Numbered from the stretch's first letter, positions 52,353 to 62,039 are shown. The stretch: 64,000 bases of DNA from Flaviflexus massiliensis (GCF_001375495.1 NZ_LN831058.1:640768-704767); one strand, 5' to 3'. Notes: a model not told the origin generated them from the letters alone. Program-made: numbers and translations.

Positions 52353-52436
52353 GCGCAAGTGGCGGAATAGGCAGACGCGCACGGTTCAGGTCCGTGTGCC
52401 CGAGAGGGCGTGGGGGTTCAACTCCCCCCTTGCGCA
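52353..52436 (+). tRNA. tRNA-Leu (CAG)
   Basis: An 84-base class II tRNA with acceptor arms GCGCAAG and CTTGCGC, anticodon stem CACGG/CCGTG with loop TTCAGGT (anticodon CAG), a long variable arm with TGCCCGAGAGGGCG, and T-arm GGGGG-TTCAACT-CCCCC. No CCA is encoded. tRNA-Leu beside the fhaA operon is a conserved actinobacterial arrangement. Confidence 0.96.
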
Positions 52437-52443
52437 CCGTACA

Positions 52444-52478
52444 AACGGCGGTCTATCAACAAAAGATAGGCCGCCGTT
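52444..52478 (+). terminator. Terminator after tRNA-Leu
   Basis: Arms AACGGCGGTCTATC (52444-52457) and GATAGGCCGCCGTT (52465-52478) form a 14-pair stem with one T-G wobble around a seven-base loop, followed by CTCAC. A likely tRNA terminator. Confidence 0.75.
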
Positions 52479-52675
52479 CTCACATATCCGACCATGCGGT
52501 AGCCCGCCCCGTCGGAACGACAAGTGAATGGTCAAGGCTGTGTCACTGCCACAGACCGACCGGGACCCACGGCGCAGTCCCAGGGCCTTGTGGTGGCCTA
52601 GGTTTGTAGACAAACCCGGATAGTAAGCAAAATAGGCGAATGTTCTTCATGGGTTTGTGAATGAATTGGATAGGA

Positions 52676-53293
52676 ATGTTTACAGGACTGGTCGAAGAAG
52701 TTGGCACGGTAAGAGAAGTTTCCCCGCAGGGCGGTGGCGAGACGAGGCTCCGCATTGAGGGACCGCTCGTCGCTTCGGATGCTGGACTTGGGGATTCCAT
52801 TGCGGTCAACGGCGTCTGTCTCACTGTCGTGGATCTTCCAGGTGAAGGCACTTTCGTGGTCGAAGCCGTGCCCGAGACACTGTCCCGCACAACCGTTGGT
52901 GTACTTGTGCCCGGATCGACAGTGAACCTGGAGCGAGCATTGCGTGCGGACGCCCGACTCGGTGGCCACTTCGTTCAGGGTCACGTCGATGGTGTTGGAA
53001 AACTACTGGCACGCACCGATGGTGGCAGGTGGCAGGACCTCACTTTCCAGCTTCCGCTAAGCCTTTCCCCTCTTGTTGCCGAGAAGGGGTCAATCGCGGT
53101 GTCCGGGGTTTCTCTCACAGTCACGAAAGTGACCCGTGAATCGTTCTCGGTATCTCTCATTCCAGCCACTCTTGAATCGACAACTCTCTGTGACCTATCC
53201 GAGGGCGATTTGGTCAATCTTGAAGTCGATGTGCTCGCGAGATACATGGCGCGGCTGCTTGAGACGGGCAGTGCGGGTAATCGCTCTCGCTAA
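52676..53293 (+). CDS. ribE: Riboflavin synthase alpha chain
   Basis: A 205-residue enzyme (start MFTGLVEEVGTV at ATG 52676; AGGA just upstream). It forms riboflavin from two molecules of 6,7-dimethyl-8-ribityllumazine. The two lumazine-binding repeats are visible: the first has GDSIAVNGVCLTVVD, and the second has KGSIAVSGVSLTVT, both with LARALRADARLGGHFVQGHVDG-type loop (part: GGHFVQGHVDG). No other riboflavin gene is adjacent; in many bacteria it is clustered with ribD and ribH. No FMN riboswitch is recognisable upstream. Confidence 0.95.
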   Translation: MFTGLVEEVGTVREVSPQGGGETRLRIEGPLVASDAGLGDSIAVNGVCLTVVDLPGEGTFVVEAVPETLSRTTVGVLVPGSTVNLERALRADARLGGHFVQGHVDGVGKLLARTDGGRWQDLTFQLPLSLSPLVAEKGSIAVSGVSLTVTKVTRESFSVSLIPATLESTTLCDLSEGDLVNLEVDVLARYMARLLETGSAGNRSR

Positions 53294-53329
53294 TCACGGG
53301 GTATGTGCCCTGTTGAAAGACAATACATC

Positions 53330-53368
53330 GAGGTGGCGGGATGCATATTTTCTGCATCCCACCACCTC
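53330..53368. terminator. Hairpin between convergent ribE and PEP-hydrolase-like gene
   Basis: Arms 53330-53345 (GAGGTGGCGGGATGCA) and 53353-53368 (TGCATCCCACCACCTC) pair over 16 positions with one mismatch and a seven-base loop. A two-way terminator for the two converging genes. Confidence 0.75.
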
Positions 53369-53386
53369 AACCCTGTGGGTCAGTTT

Positions 53387-54223
53387 TTAGCGGGTAATTG
53401 CCTTGAAGTTTTCGGTCTGTGCCTTGATTCCTCGTTCGGCCGCGAAGCGTTCAATCGAGGAAGCCCCGAAGAATCCTGCAAGATCAGGCAGGGCCTTGAT
53501 CACGTAGGCCGCATCATCTGGTTCGGCGATGGGTCCGCCGTGGCAGATGACAAGGATATCGGGGTTAACTTCGCGTCCTGCTGCGATGATGTCCCGAATC
53601 CGGTCGACGCAATCATCAAGAGTCAGGGCTGTCTGCGCTCCGATAGTGCCCTTTGTTGTGAGTCCCATGTGCGCGACAAGGATGTCCGCTCCGGCCTCTG
53701 CCATTGCTCGAGCATCGTCCGGAGTGAACACGTAGGGGCAGGTGAGCATGCCCAGCTTGTGGGCTTCCTTAATCATGTCGACCTCGAGTGCGTACCCCAT
53801 TCCGGTCTCTTCAAGGTTCTGGCGGAAAATACCGTCGATGAGACCAACGGTGGGGAAGTTCTGGACACCAGAGAACCCTTGAGCCCTGAGCTGTTCAAGG
53901 AACCGCGGCATGACACGGAACGGGTCGGTTCCGCACACGCCAGCAAGAACCGGGGTGTTCTTAACAACGGGAAGAACCTCGGAACCCATATCAACGACGA
54001 TGGCGTTGGCATCGCCGTAGGGCATGAGGCCCGAAAGGGAGCCCCTTCCCGCCATTCTGAACCTGCCAGAGTTGTAGATGATGAGGAGATCCGCACCGCC
54101 TGCCTCTGAGCTCTTGGCAGTGATTCCGGTGCCTGCACCAACACCGAGGAGCACCTCGTTGTTCGCGACCTTCTCGTTAAATCCGGCAACAATTTCTTCC
54201 CGAGTTTGGTTGTTCATCGTCAA
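53387..54223 (-). CDS. Phosphoenolpyruvate-hydrolase-like TIM-barrel protein
   Basis: A 278-residue protein of the family annotated as phosphoenolpyruvate hydrolase (TIM-barrel signal transduction). Features include [23 protein letters not shown] near the start, [32 protein letters not shown] and the ending [10 protein letters not shown]. The role in bacteria is not established. In plant Tm-1 a homologous domain forms the C-terminal half of a fusion with the UPF0261 domain, which is encoded by the gene just upstream here (54220-55437). The two overlap by 4 bases. Confidence 0.75.
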   Translation of the reverse strand: MTMNNQTREEIVAGFNEKVANNEVLLGVGAGTGITAKSSEAGGADLLIIYNSGRFRMAGRGSLSGLMPYGDANAIVVDMGSEVLPVVKNTPVLAGVCGTDPFRVMPRFLEQLRAQGFSGVQNFPTVGLIDGIFRQNLEETGMGYALEVDMIKEAHKLGMLTCPYVFTPDDARAMAEAGADILVAHMGLTTKGTIGAQTALTLDDCVDRIRDIIAAGREVNPDILVICHGGPIAEPDDAAYVIKALPDLAGFFGASSIERFAAERGIKAQTENFKAITR

Positions 54224-55437
54224 TGTCCTTTCGATTCGATGAGGTCAATGAGGGATTGTGCCGCGCTCGCGGCAAATTCTGGATTGTTAATATCTGTGTC
54301 CAATTCGCAAATGGTGACTTGGTCATTCGTTACGTGCTTTCGCAGGGAGGTGAAGAGAGCCTGATCGGCTTCCGGGTCGTAGAAGGGGCCTCCCTTAACG
54401 TCGATTGCAGATACGCCCCGCACAGGTAGCAAGAGTTCGATCGGGATAGTTGCTTGATTCAGTTTCTCAGCTAGCTTTGCTCCGAGCTGCTCATTCTCGG
54501 CCGGAGTGGTTCGCATGAGTGTGACCTGTTGATTGTGAGGATAGAAAGTGCGGTCCGCATACTTCTCCGGGACGGTCTCGGGGCTTCCAAAGTTCACCAT
54601 GTCCATGGCCCCAACGGAAACAACCTGGGGAATTTGATTGCGGATCGCGGCTTCGCTGCGATGTGGGCCTGCGGCAAGAACCCCACCAAACAGCTCATCG
54701 CACCACTCCGTCGTTGTTAGGTCGAGGACGCCAACGAAATAGCCGTCGTCGATCAGTCTCTCCATTGACTTACCGCCGGCCCCGGTGGCATGGAAAACAA
54801 CAACGTCGTAACCACGTTCTTCCAGGTATTTCTGGGCTTCGGTGATGCAGGGGGTGGTGACACCAAACATGGTGGCGGCGATGTGGGGCCGTTCGTCATC
54901 GTCCTCATGAACGGGTGCCCCAAGCATCCCGACCGTCGCATAGACAGCGTTTTGCAGGACATCCTTGAGAATCGAGTTCAGGCCCTGAACGTCAACGATT
55001 GAGGGGAACATGATGATGTCGGAGGTTCCCACATATTCTGCGACTGATCCGCCAGCCATGGTCGAGACCATGACCTTGGGAAAACCAACGGGAAGGGCTC
55101 TCATGCCAGCCGTGGCAAGAGCAGTGCCCCCAGAGCCGCCGAGAGAGAACACCGCATCAATTTCACCGCGCTCATGAAGTGAGGTAACGATGGACTTGAT
55201 TCCCTGCGCAAGGGTGGCCATGGCCCGCCCTCGGTCTTTCTCCTTCTCAAGCGCAGTCATGTCACCCCCACCCGCCACGGCAACTTCCGTGTTCTGAATG
55301 TCGACCGGGTAATCAGTTGGGAATGTTCCTGAATGGATTGTGATCGTCGAAATGTTGGCTTTCTCGAAGAGTTGCCGACAATATTCAAGTTCCAGCCCCT
55401 TCGTATCGAAGGTTCCCACGATTGCTATCGTTGCCAT
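54220..55437 (-). CDS. Tm-1-like ATP-binding protein (UPF0261)
   Basis: A 405-residue protein of the UPF0261 family, related to the N-terminal domain of tomato Tm-1, which blocks tobamovirus replication. It starts [16 protein letters not shown] (a Rossmann-like opening) and includes [24 protein letters not shown] (part: [14 protein letters not shown]), [16 protein letters not shown] and [14 protein letters not shown]. The ATG overlaps no upstream gene; the stop overlaps the next ATG. Fused and split forms of this pair support a shared pathway, but the reaction is unknown. Confidence 0.8.
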   Translation of the reverse strand: MATIAIVGTFDTKGLELEYCRQLFEKANISTITIHSGTFPTDYPVDIQNTEVAVAGGGDMTALEKEKDRGRAMATLAQGIKSIVTSLHERGEIDAVFSLGGSGGTALATAGMRALPVGFPKVMVSTMAGGSVAEYVGTSDIIMFPSIVDVQGLNSILKDVLQNAVYATVGMLGAPVHEDDDERPHIAATMFGVTTPCITEAQKYLEERGYDVVVFHATGAGGKSMERLIDDGYFVGVLDLTTTEWCDELFGGVLAAGPHRSEAAIRNQIPQVVSVGAMDMVNFGSPETVPEKYADRTFYPHNQQVTLMRTTPAENEQLGAKLAEKLNQATIPIELLLPVRGVSAIDVKGGPFYDPEADQALFTSLRKHVTNDQVTICELDTDINNPEFAASAAQSLIDLIESKGH

Positions 55438-55552
55438 CAGTTCTGCTTTCGTCGTTGAAAAACTGGTTTATGACGCACGTTACACAAGGTTGGCAACCCG
55501 TTCTAGGGCAGGTTGTCCTAGAGAACTCCCGGTGGCCGGTGGGACGAGAACT

Positions 55553-56377
55553 CTATGCCCTCCACCAGGTGTCTTGCGGGGTGACGGGAGTTGTTCTCTT
55601 GTGGCGGGAACGCAAGAAGTAGCGTTCAATGACTGCCGCTACCTCGGCCGGTACTTCCTTGCCTTCGAGGTAATCATCGATGTCGTCGTATTTGAGTCCG
55701 AGTTCGTCCTCATCGGTGCGCTGAGGCTGGTCGTCGAGCAGGTCCGCGGTCGGAACCTTCTGCCACAGGAATTCGGCACCACCGAGTTCCTGGACGAGAG
55801 AACGCACTTGACGCTTGTTGAGTCCTGCCAGGGGCATGAGGTCCGCACCTCCGTCGCCGAACTTCGTGTAGAAGCCCGTGATTGCTTCGGCTGCATGGTC
55901 GGAGCCGACAACAAGCAAACCGTCATCTCCCGCCACCGCGTACTGTGCAATCATGCGCATGCGCGCCTTCACGTTGCCCTTGTTGAAGTCGCTGATGCGG
56001 TTGGGGGCGGCGAGATCGTATTCCTTCTCAAAGGCATCAACGGCGGCGCCGATATTGATGGTGAGGACGTGATCGGGACGAATAAAGTCGAGAGCAACCT
56101 GAGCATCGTGCTCATCGGCCTGAACATGGTGGGGGAGGCGTACCGCGGTGAACTCGGCCTGACCACCCGCACTCCTCACCCGTTCCACGGCGAGTTGGGC
56201 GAGTCTGCCGCCAAGAGTGGAATCCACGCCGCCTGAGATCCCGAGAGCGAATCCTTTGGTGCCGGTGGCGTTCAGGTAGTCGACCATGAACTGCACCCGA
56301 GATTTGATCTCATCTGCCGTATTAATTGAGGGCTTGACCCCGAGCTCGGCAATGATCTTTTCCTGCATGTCACCCAT
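55553..56377 (-). CDS. nadE: Ammonia-dependent NAD+ synthetase
   Basis: A 274-residue enzyme making NAD from nicotinic acid adenine dinucleotide, ATP and ammonia. The ATP pyrophosphatase P-loop is GISGGVDST (46-54). NKGNVKARMRMIAQYA, GSDHAAEAITGFYTKFGDGGADL (part) and KRTTPVTPQDTWW at the C terminus are typical of the NadE single-domain form. Start may be ATG 56377 or the ATG three codons later. A DnaA-box cluster lies just upstream. Confidence 0.95.
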   Translation of the reverse strand: MGDMQEKIIAELGVKPSINTADEIKSRVQFMVDYLNATGTKGFALGISGGVDSTLGGRLAQLAVERVRSAGGQAEFTAVRLPHHVQADEHDAQVALDFIRPDHVLTINIGAAVDAFEKEYDLAAPNRISDFNKGNVKARMRMIAQYAVAGDDGLLVVGSDHAAEAITGFYTKFGDGGADLMPLAGLNKRQVRSLVQELGGAEFLWQKVPTADLLDDQPQRTDEDELGLKYDDIDDYLEGKEVPAEVAAVIERYFLRSRHKRTTPVTPQDTWWRA

Positions 56378-56445
56378 GTCGCGAGTTTACCGCACAGGGG
56401 TTTCTCCGCACGGCTTCAAGGATATGCACACACTATTCATACAAC

Positions 56446-56540
56446 TGTGGATAACTGGCGGTATTCTGTGGAGATCCTTCTGGAATTGTGGACATTTCGC
56501 GGAAGGTGGTGGAAGCAACTTGTGGATAACCTGTGGATAA
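56446..56540. promoter_or_regulatory. DnaA-box cluster upstream of nadE
   Basis: Three perfect TGTGGATAA boxes at 56446-56454, 56521-56529 and 56532-56540, plus near matches near 56467 (TGTGGAGAT) and 56487 (TGTGGACAT). All share one orientation. The cluster lies in the 246-base gap between nadE (starts to the left at 56377) and the end of the S4-domain gene, so it may control nadE or bind DnaA for another purpose. Confidence 0.7.
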
Positions 56541-56623
56541 GTAAATTACATCAATGTCTTTTTCCAGGTAAAGGGCGAGGGCGCTGTGAATATGTGACCG
56601 GCGTGCAAAGGATTCTGTGGAGA

Positions 56624-57010
56624 CTAGTCTTCGTACCTGCCCCAGTTGGCATCCATGCCTCGCAACCGGTCCATCTCCCTGCGTTCCTTCTTCGTGGGGC
56701 GGCCCGCACCCCTGTCTCGATGGAAGAGGGGTGGGAGGTAAACCTTCGGTCGTTCGGGAGTGTGATTGATGTAGCACTCCTGGGCAAGGGGAGCGCTCGT
56801 ACGCTTGAGAATCAGCTTCGTCACTTCGAGAATGCGGTCCTGACCTTCGATTCGCAGCCGCACCTCATCCCCAACCTTGACCTTTTGGCTGGGCTTGGCG
56901 GTCTCACCATTGACCCGGACGTGGCCGGCCTTGGCCGCGGTGGTGGCAAGTGTGCGTGTCTTTAATTGCCGCACCGCCCACAACCACACGTCAACCCGAA
57001 CGCTATCCAT
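56624..57010 (-). CDS. S4-domain RNA-binding protein (Hsp15-like)
   Basis: A 128-residue protein with an S4 RNA-binding domain at residues about 4-65: RVDVWLWAVRQLKTRTLATTAAKAGHVRVNGE (motif parts RVDVWLWAVR and AGHVRVNG). The family of small S4 proteins includes Hsp15, which recycles stalled 50S subunits. The C-terminal 60 residues are basic with repeated Arg (GRPTKKERREMDRLRG). It has no close operon partner. Confidence 0.85.
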   Translation of the reverse strand: MDSVRVDVWLWAVRQLKTRTLATTAAKAGHVRVNGETAKPSQKVKVGDEVRLRIEGQDRILEVTKLILKRTSAPLAQECYINHTPERPKVYLPPLFHRDRGAGRPTKKERREMDRLRGMDANWGRYED

Positions 57011-57275
57011 GAGGGAAGTCTAGTAGTAGCGATCGCTCGGCTTGGAGAGGCTGGGGGTCATGGGGGTCGAGGGGTATAGGGGTGGGAGCATGGGCAGGAT
57101 GGTGGTGAAACGAGTGTTTGGTAACCTTGGCTTCCGTACGGAGCTTCCGCGCGGATATTCCGGCTCCTGCTGTCACGCAATCAGGAATCTCTGATCGGAT
57201 AAAGTGGCTAACTGACGGGCCGGTTCACGACAGGGATAGGCGTGGTGATCAGCGTAAATATCCGTTCTTGAGAAG

Positions 57276-58649
57276 ATGGGGCAATCGATAGCCACCGGTA
57301 ACCTCGCGTTCATATCGATCGTTGACAGTGGAGGCATGACTCTTGCCGACCGTGGCGAACGCGTACCCGTCAACCAGCTTGTTGTTGACGACTTTCGTGC
57401 GCTCGTTGCGCGGCTCGGCATCATGCATGCGGTCCATCAACTGTTCGGCGGAAACGCGCTAAGCAACGGGGTTGCTTTCCCTGACCGGCCATTTACCCTC
57501 GACCGCGTACCTCAGTCCGTGGGGGATCCGGAATGGCTGATGGTTGCGGGAGAGTCCGACACCGATGTGGACCTACACCTTGACGGGGCCCCCGGCTGGG
57601 TTCGGGAACTGGTGTGCCTGGACGATAGCCCGGCACTCATTGCGTGGGGCAGGCCAGGGGACTGGGACGTGTCTGCAGAGAGGGAGAGCCTGGGGGAGAG
57701 AGGTATCCTTCCCCGGGTTGATTTTGACCGGCCGTGGATGAGCGACGATGTTCGACACCTGATCATTCCGGCGCTCTCGGACGTTGGTACCCGCCATCAT
57801 TTTCAAACCCTGCTCCCCAACGACGAGCCCGATGTGCTCGATGGTGCGAATCTCACTACGCTGTCGCACGCGGCCTGGAACGCATTTGTTAGCCCCGCGG
57901 TCGTCGCCAATAAGCAGCGCCTTGCCGCTTCTCTCAGATCTCTCTCCGCCCACGTCCACCTCCTCCCTCTTGAAGCATCAAGGATCACGCAGGTCGTGAG
58001 GTTCGTGGAACGTCTCTGGTTCACGTACCTACCCGGACAGCCGAAACCGCTCTCTGAAGTGCCGGGCGTTATCGACATCCCGCCGCGTGCCCCCGCGCTC
58101 GAGCGGGAACTGACGCGCAAGAACACCGCTTTCGTGTGGGGCTGGGCCATCGCCGCCATGTCCGAAGCCGCGCGGGCCGTTCCCGTAGCTGACCGGGCCG
58201 CCCACTTCGACGAATCCGGCCTCCTGATCCGTCAAGGAAGCGCCTGGGCGAGGCTCATTGCACTGGATGCTGACCGGATGGCCATGGTCGGCGTCGGGCA
58301 CGACGATCACGTCCCCATGGTGACAGCTTTCCCGCGGCCCTCGTGGGTGCCGGATCTTGCGGGGGAGTTTGATGGCGAGGAGGCCTGGACGGTGCGCGGA
58401 CTGTGGCGGGGGCGAAACGCGACCGGGCCGCTCGCGAACATTGACTACCTGGCAGCAGTCCAGCAGGTGAAGCCCAACGGGGCAGCAAATCTCCCGGCTG
58501 CGCTCGCGGTCGTCCCCGACCCGGTCACTCCCGAGGCACAAGTGGAGGTGCTGGAGATGATGCAGGGATTGCAGGACTTCACGTGGAATGACTGCGTTCT
58601 TGCAACGCGACCGGCCTTCGGAACAACCCCGTCAAGCTACCCGTTCTGA
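57276..58649 (+). CDS. Unrecognised 457-residue protein
   Basis: I do not recognise this protein. It has no clear membrane segment or signal peptide. It is rich in hydrophobic and aromatic residues, with Trp/Pro-rich stretches such as GAPGWVRELV, FVWGWAIAAM and DGEEAWTVRGLW. The C terminus ends with FGTTPSSYPF. The start may be ATG 57276 or ATG 57336 (MTLADRGERVP). It stands alone and is transcribed toward a decayed gene. Composition resembles neighbours, so recent foreign origin is not indicated. Confidence 0.6.
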   Translation: MGQSIATGNLAFISIVDSGGMTLADRGERVPVNQLVVDDFRALVARLGIMHAVHQLFGGNALSNGVAFPDRPFTLDRVPQSVGDPEWLMVAGESDTDVDLHLDGAPGWVRELVCLDDSPALIAWGRPGDWDVSAERESLGERGILPRVDFDRPWMSDDVRHLIIPALSDVGTRHHFQTLLPNDEPDVLDGANLTTLSHAAWNAFVSPAVVANKQRLAASLRSLSAHVHLLPLEASRITQVVRFVERLWFTYLPGQPKPLSEVPGVIDIPPRAPALERELTRKNTAFVWGWAIAAMSEAARAVPVADRAAHFDESGLLIRQGSAWARLIALDADRMAMVGVGHDDHVPMVTAFPRPSWVPDLAGEFDGEEAWTVRGLWRGRNATGPLANIDYLAAVQQVKPNGAANLPAALAVVPDPVTPEAQVEVLEMMQGLQDFTWNDCVLATRPAFGTTPSSYPF

Positions 58650-58691
58650 CCGGTTAAGCAAGGGCTCCAATCCTTTGGAGTGGTAACTTGG

Positions 58692-59685
58692 CTACGAACC
58701 GGATGCTGCCGTTTCGACCTGTCGCGTGGTGACGTCGGAGACGAACTCGTCTGCCTCGTCGTTGCTGTCAACCACGGCAACAAAGAAGGTGTCACCCATG
58801 CCCTGCCGGTATTGACCGGGGTTCGGTTCCGCCATGCGCAACTTCCCGCCCCACTTTGACTCCAGCTCGTGTGACGAACATTCGTAGGTGGCCTGGTCCT
58901 GCCGGGACGCATAGACCGCGATCCTGGTGGTGGAGGCGGGCTTGGGGACCGGTGGGGCCAGGAGTGGGTCGAGGGAGGCAAACTCGGAAGCATACACCTG
59001 GTAGGCGCTGCGTTCTTGCGCGAAGTTGTGCATATCCAAAGTGAAAGCGGGAGGTGCTGAGCGGGATACACGGATGATCCTGGGGGTTGCTCCCGGTGGG
59101 AAAGCGACCTGGAATGTGGAGAAAGGTGAGTCGTGCTCGCAATGATTCTGTGGCTGCCTTCCCCAGCTTCCGGAGCAGGGGCGGGATGGGAGTGACGGTG
59201 CGGTACGTATATTCCGTTGCGGACTGGCTCGGCCACTGCGTCACGCCCTCGAATAGGACGTCGCGATCGTTGCCGATGAACGCATCCCAGGAGAAGATCT
59301 CGCCGGCAGGCTCTCCCACGGGCAGGCCCGCCTCCTTGACGATCTCCAGGCAGTCAGCGTCCGATGCGCCCCAGTTGATTCCGGGAATGTTGAAGTTCAG
59401 CCGGAGCTGAGCATCCTGGCTGAGCCAGTACGAGTTGTTCGAATCGAGCCGGTCTGGCTTGCCGTACTTGAATGCCAGGAAGGCAACCGCCCGATAGACC
59501 TCATCCTCGTTCTCGAGGCTCCCCACCCGGTAGTACTCGGTCAGTGACTCCTTGAGGCGGTGATCCAATCCATCAAAGTCAGCATCCCCAATCCCCAGAA
59601 CCTGGAGCCCGCTCGCTGAGAGGTTTTCACACAGGTTGATGTTGATGTTGGGGAAGTCGGGGGAGATAAAGATGAAATTGCTCAT
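58692..59685 (-). pseudogene. Decayed ATP-grasp family gene
   Basis: The N-terminal part (ATG 59683-59685, MSNFIFISPDFPNININLCE) strongly resembles an ATP-grasp carbamoyl-phosphate-synthase-like family that opens NFVFISPHFP and continues with SLTEYYRVGSLEN and YRAVAFLAFKYGKPDRLDSNNSYW. After DAQLRLNFNIPG most of the ATP-grasp core is missing; only GEIFSWDAFIGNDRDVLFEG remains. Near 59130-59150 the frame shifts: the other frame continues HDSPFSTFQVAFPPG and then the family C-terminal part MHNFAQERSAYQVYA, to 58692. A large deletion plus a frameshift make it non-functional. Confidence 0.75.
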
Positions 59686-59864
59686 GGACAATCCTTCGGT
59701 TGGCTACCTCGATCGTAGATGGTGAGAAACGATGTGGCCGTGAAGTGGCGTGATTGAGTGCGGGGAGATGCCATGAAGACCGTCAGGTCCGACACCTCCC
59801 CGCCCCATTGGCTCACGAAACTCGAAACAGCAAGTACTAAAGTGAGTCCCGGTGATGGCTTGAA

Positions 59865-62039
59865 CTAGCCCGCGGACTTGGATTCTGCGTTGCGCTGCTC
59901 TCTCTGCCTGCGGTGCAGGATTTTCTCGTCGATCGGCCCATCGTTCGAGGCCCGCAGATGCCGGTAGTACTCGGCCGCCTCCTCCTGGCGTATACGTTCG
60001 ATGCCGGAGGAGATGGGTGCGCGCCAGTGATCCTGGTTGTAGCCGAATGCTGCAACCAGGTCGAGGGCATGGGGCCGGATCTTGGTTAGGAGGCGGGCAA
60101 TGTAGTCGTTGAGCGTACGGGCACGGCCGAGGGAGAGTTGCCCGTTCATGAGGTACCAGGCAAGGTTCTTCTCGATCGTGGTGAGCGCAAACAGATCCCG
60201 GAGCCGAACGAGAACTGCGCGGGTTTCGTCGTCCTCGACTTTGGTGAGCCCGTTGTTGAATGCGGTGAGAAGAATGAGGTCAACGTGGGCCTTCGCGGTG
60301 TCGATCAGCTCGGCCTGATGGGAGTTCACGAGGGCCGTAGCGTCCTGTTTCGACATGGAATTGGCTTGGCGTAGCGCAAGGCTCAGTTCTTCGACGAGGG
60401 TCTCGGCCCGAGCGGAGATGAGTTCGACCTGCAGGGCGGGGTCCCGCAGTGAGGCTGCCGTGCGGCGGACGGACCCGAGGTCGGAGGCCGACTGGAGGAG
60501 CCTGCGCCACGGGGTGTGACGAGCCGAAATGGTTTCGGCACGGGACGCAATGAACTTCGTGACGTCACCCGTATCCATGCTCTTCATCGACTTCGCGTAT
60601 TCTCCAAGAAGGCGCTTGCCGACGAGCTGAAGGAGTACGTGGTTGTCACCCTCGAAGGTCGTGTACACGTCTATGTCCTGATGTAGGCCAACGAGACGGT
60701 TCTCCGCCATGTATCCCGCGCCGCCGCAAGCTTCTCGGCAGGCCTGGATCGTGTCGAGAGCAAGCCAGGTAGCGGACGGCTTGAGAGCCGCGGCCATGGT
60801 TTCCAGGTCGATGCGGTTCTCTTCCGTGTCCCCTTCCCCGCTGAACACTTCGTGGAAGGCCCCAAGGAGGTCTTCTTGGGCGAATGCGGATGCGTAGGTG
60901 CGAGCAAGCAGGGGGAAGAGCCGCTTCTGGTGCAACTGGTAGTCGAGGAGAACGACCTCGTTGATTGCGGTAAAGTCAGCGAACTGGCGCCGCTGAGTGC
61001 CGTAGGTAATGGCAATCCCGAGGGCAAGTTCAGCCGCGGTCACGCCCGCACCAGCAAGGGAGACACGTCCCTGGACGAGGGTTGTCAGCATCGTGAAGAA
61101 GCGGCGGCCGGGGGAGGCAATGTCGGAACTGTACGTACCGTCGGCAGCAACGTCCCCGTAGCGGTTGAGCAGGTTGGTGCGCGGAATCCGGACCTTGTTG
61201 AAGGCGAGCCTGCCGTTATCGATACCGTTGAGTCCACCCTTTTCGCCATCGTCTTCGGAGCTGATGCCGGGGAGGAGTTCACCATCCTTCCGGATCGGCA
61301 CAAAGAAGCAGTGGACACCGTGGTTGACCCCCTTGGTGATGAGTTGAGCGAACACAACGGCCGCTTCCCCATGCAGTGCGGCATTGCCAAGGAACTCTTT
61401 CGTTGCGGCACGGAACGGGGTGTGGATCACGAACTCTTCGGTCTCTTCGTCATATGTGGCCGTCGTACCGACGGCTGAGACGTCGGAGCCGTGCCCGATC
61501 TCGGTCATGGCAAACGCGCCGGGAAGATCCACGCTCATCGTGTCTCCCAGCCACCTGCGGTGATGCTCGGCGGTGCCGAGGTGGAGGATGGCGGAGGCGA
61601 AGAGTCCGAACTGGACTCCGGCTTTGATCTGGAGCGAGGGGTCTGCTGCGACCAGCTCCTCAAAGGCCGCGATGTTCCCGCCCGGGTTGTTCGTGCCACC
61701 CAGGTGCTCGGGCAGCATCTGCGCTGACCAGTTACGTTTCGCGAGCTCCTTCAGTCGATCGAGGGTGAGTTCCCGATGATCGGCCATCGAAATGTCGAGG
61801 GGGCGGGCGAAGGCCGGGTCGCCTCCGATCTCGCGGCCCCAGGCGCGCATATCAGCCCACCTGCCATCGAGGACCCGTGTGAGCGCGGGGACGTCAATGC
61901 CCGATTCGTCGGCGACGTAGAGGTGGGATTCGGTTGGTTCACCACCACCGTCGGCAGCTATCGGGCCGGTAGCGTTAGCCGCGTTCGCGGCATCATCAGA
62001 GGTCTCACCCGAGGGTATGGGGGGTAGCGTTGTCGTCAT
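59865..62039 (-). CDS. Acyl-CoA dehydrogenase/oxidase family protein
   Basis: A 724-residue flavoprotein, longer than the usual 380-residue acyl-CoA dehydrogenases and similar in size and order to acyl-CoA oxidases. After a low-complexity, Ala/Gly-rich N terminus (1-45), the flavin- and substrate-binding core includes GAFAMTEIGHGSDVSAVGT, FMLTTLVQGRVSLAGAGV-type segment and ACREACGGAGYMAENRLVGLHQD (part: GGAGYMAENR). The C-terminal 200 residues match the oxidase-type extension. It oxidises acyl-CoA to enoyl-CoA in fatty-acid breakdown. It overlaps the TetR gene by 35 bases. Confidence 0.85.
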   Translation of the reverse strand: MTTTLPPIPSGETSDDAANAANATGPIAADGGGEPTESHLYVADESGIDVPALTRVLDGRWADMRAWGREIGGDPAFARPLDISMADHRELTLDRLKELAKRNWSAQMLPEHLGGTNNPGGNIAAFEELVAADPSLQIKAGVQFGLFASAILHLGTAEHHRRWLGDTMSVDLPGAFAMTEIGHGSDVSAVGTTATYDEETEEFVIHTPFRAATKEFLGNAALHGEAAVVFAQLITKGVNHGVHCFFVPIRKDGELLPGISSEDDGEKGGLNGIDNGRLAFNKVRIPRTNLLNRYGDVAADGTYSSDIASPGRRFFTMLTTLVQGRVSLAGAGVTAAELALGIAITYGTQRRQFADFTAINEVVLLDYQLHQKRLFPLLARTYASAFAQEDLLGAFHEVFSGEGDTEENRIDLETMAAALKPSATWLALDTIQACREACGGAGYMAENRLVGLHQDIDVYTTFEGDNHVLLQLVGKRLLGEYAKSMKSMDTGDVTKFIASRAETISARHTPWRRLLQSASDLGSVRRTAASLRDPALQVELISARAETLVEELSLALRQANSMSKQDATALVNSHQAELIDTAKAHVDLILLTAFNNGLTKVEDDETRAVLVRLRDLFALTTIEKNLAWYLMNGQLSLGRARTLNDYIARLLTKIRPHALDLVAAFGYNQDHWRAPISSGIERIRQEEAAEYYRHLRASNDGPIDEKILHRRQREQRNAESKSAG

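Noticed and set aside
52440-52675. Possible FMN riboswitch before ribE
   Set aside because: The conserved FMN-aptamer segments (such as AGGGTGAAATTCC) are not present; only the tRNA terminator is recognisable.
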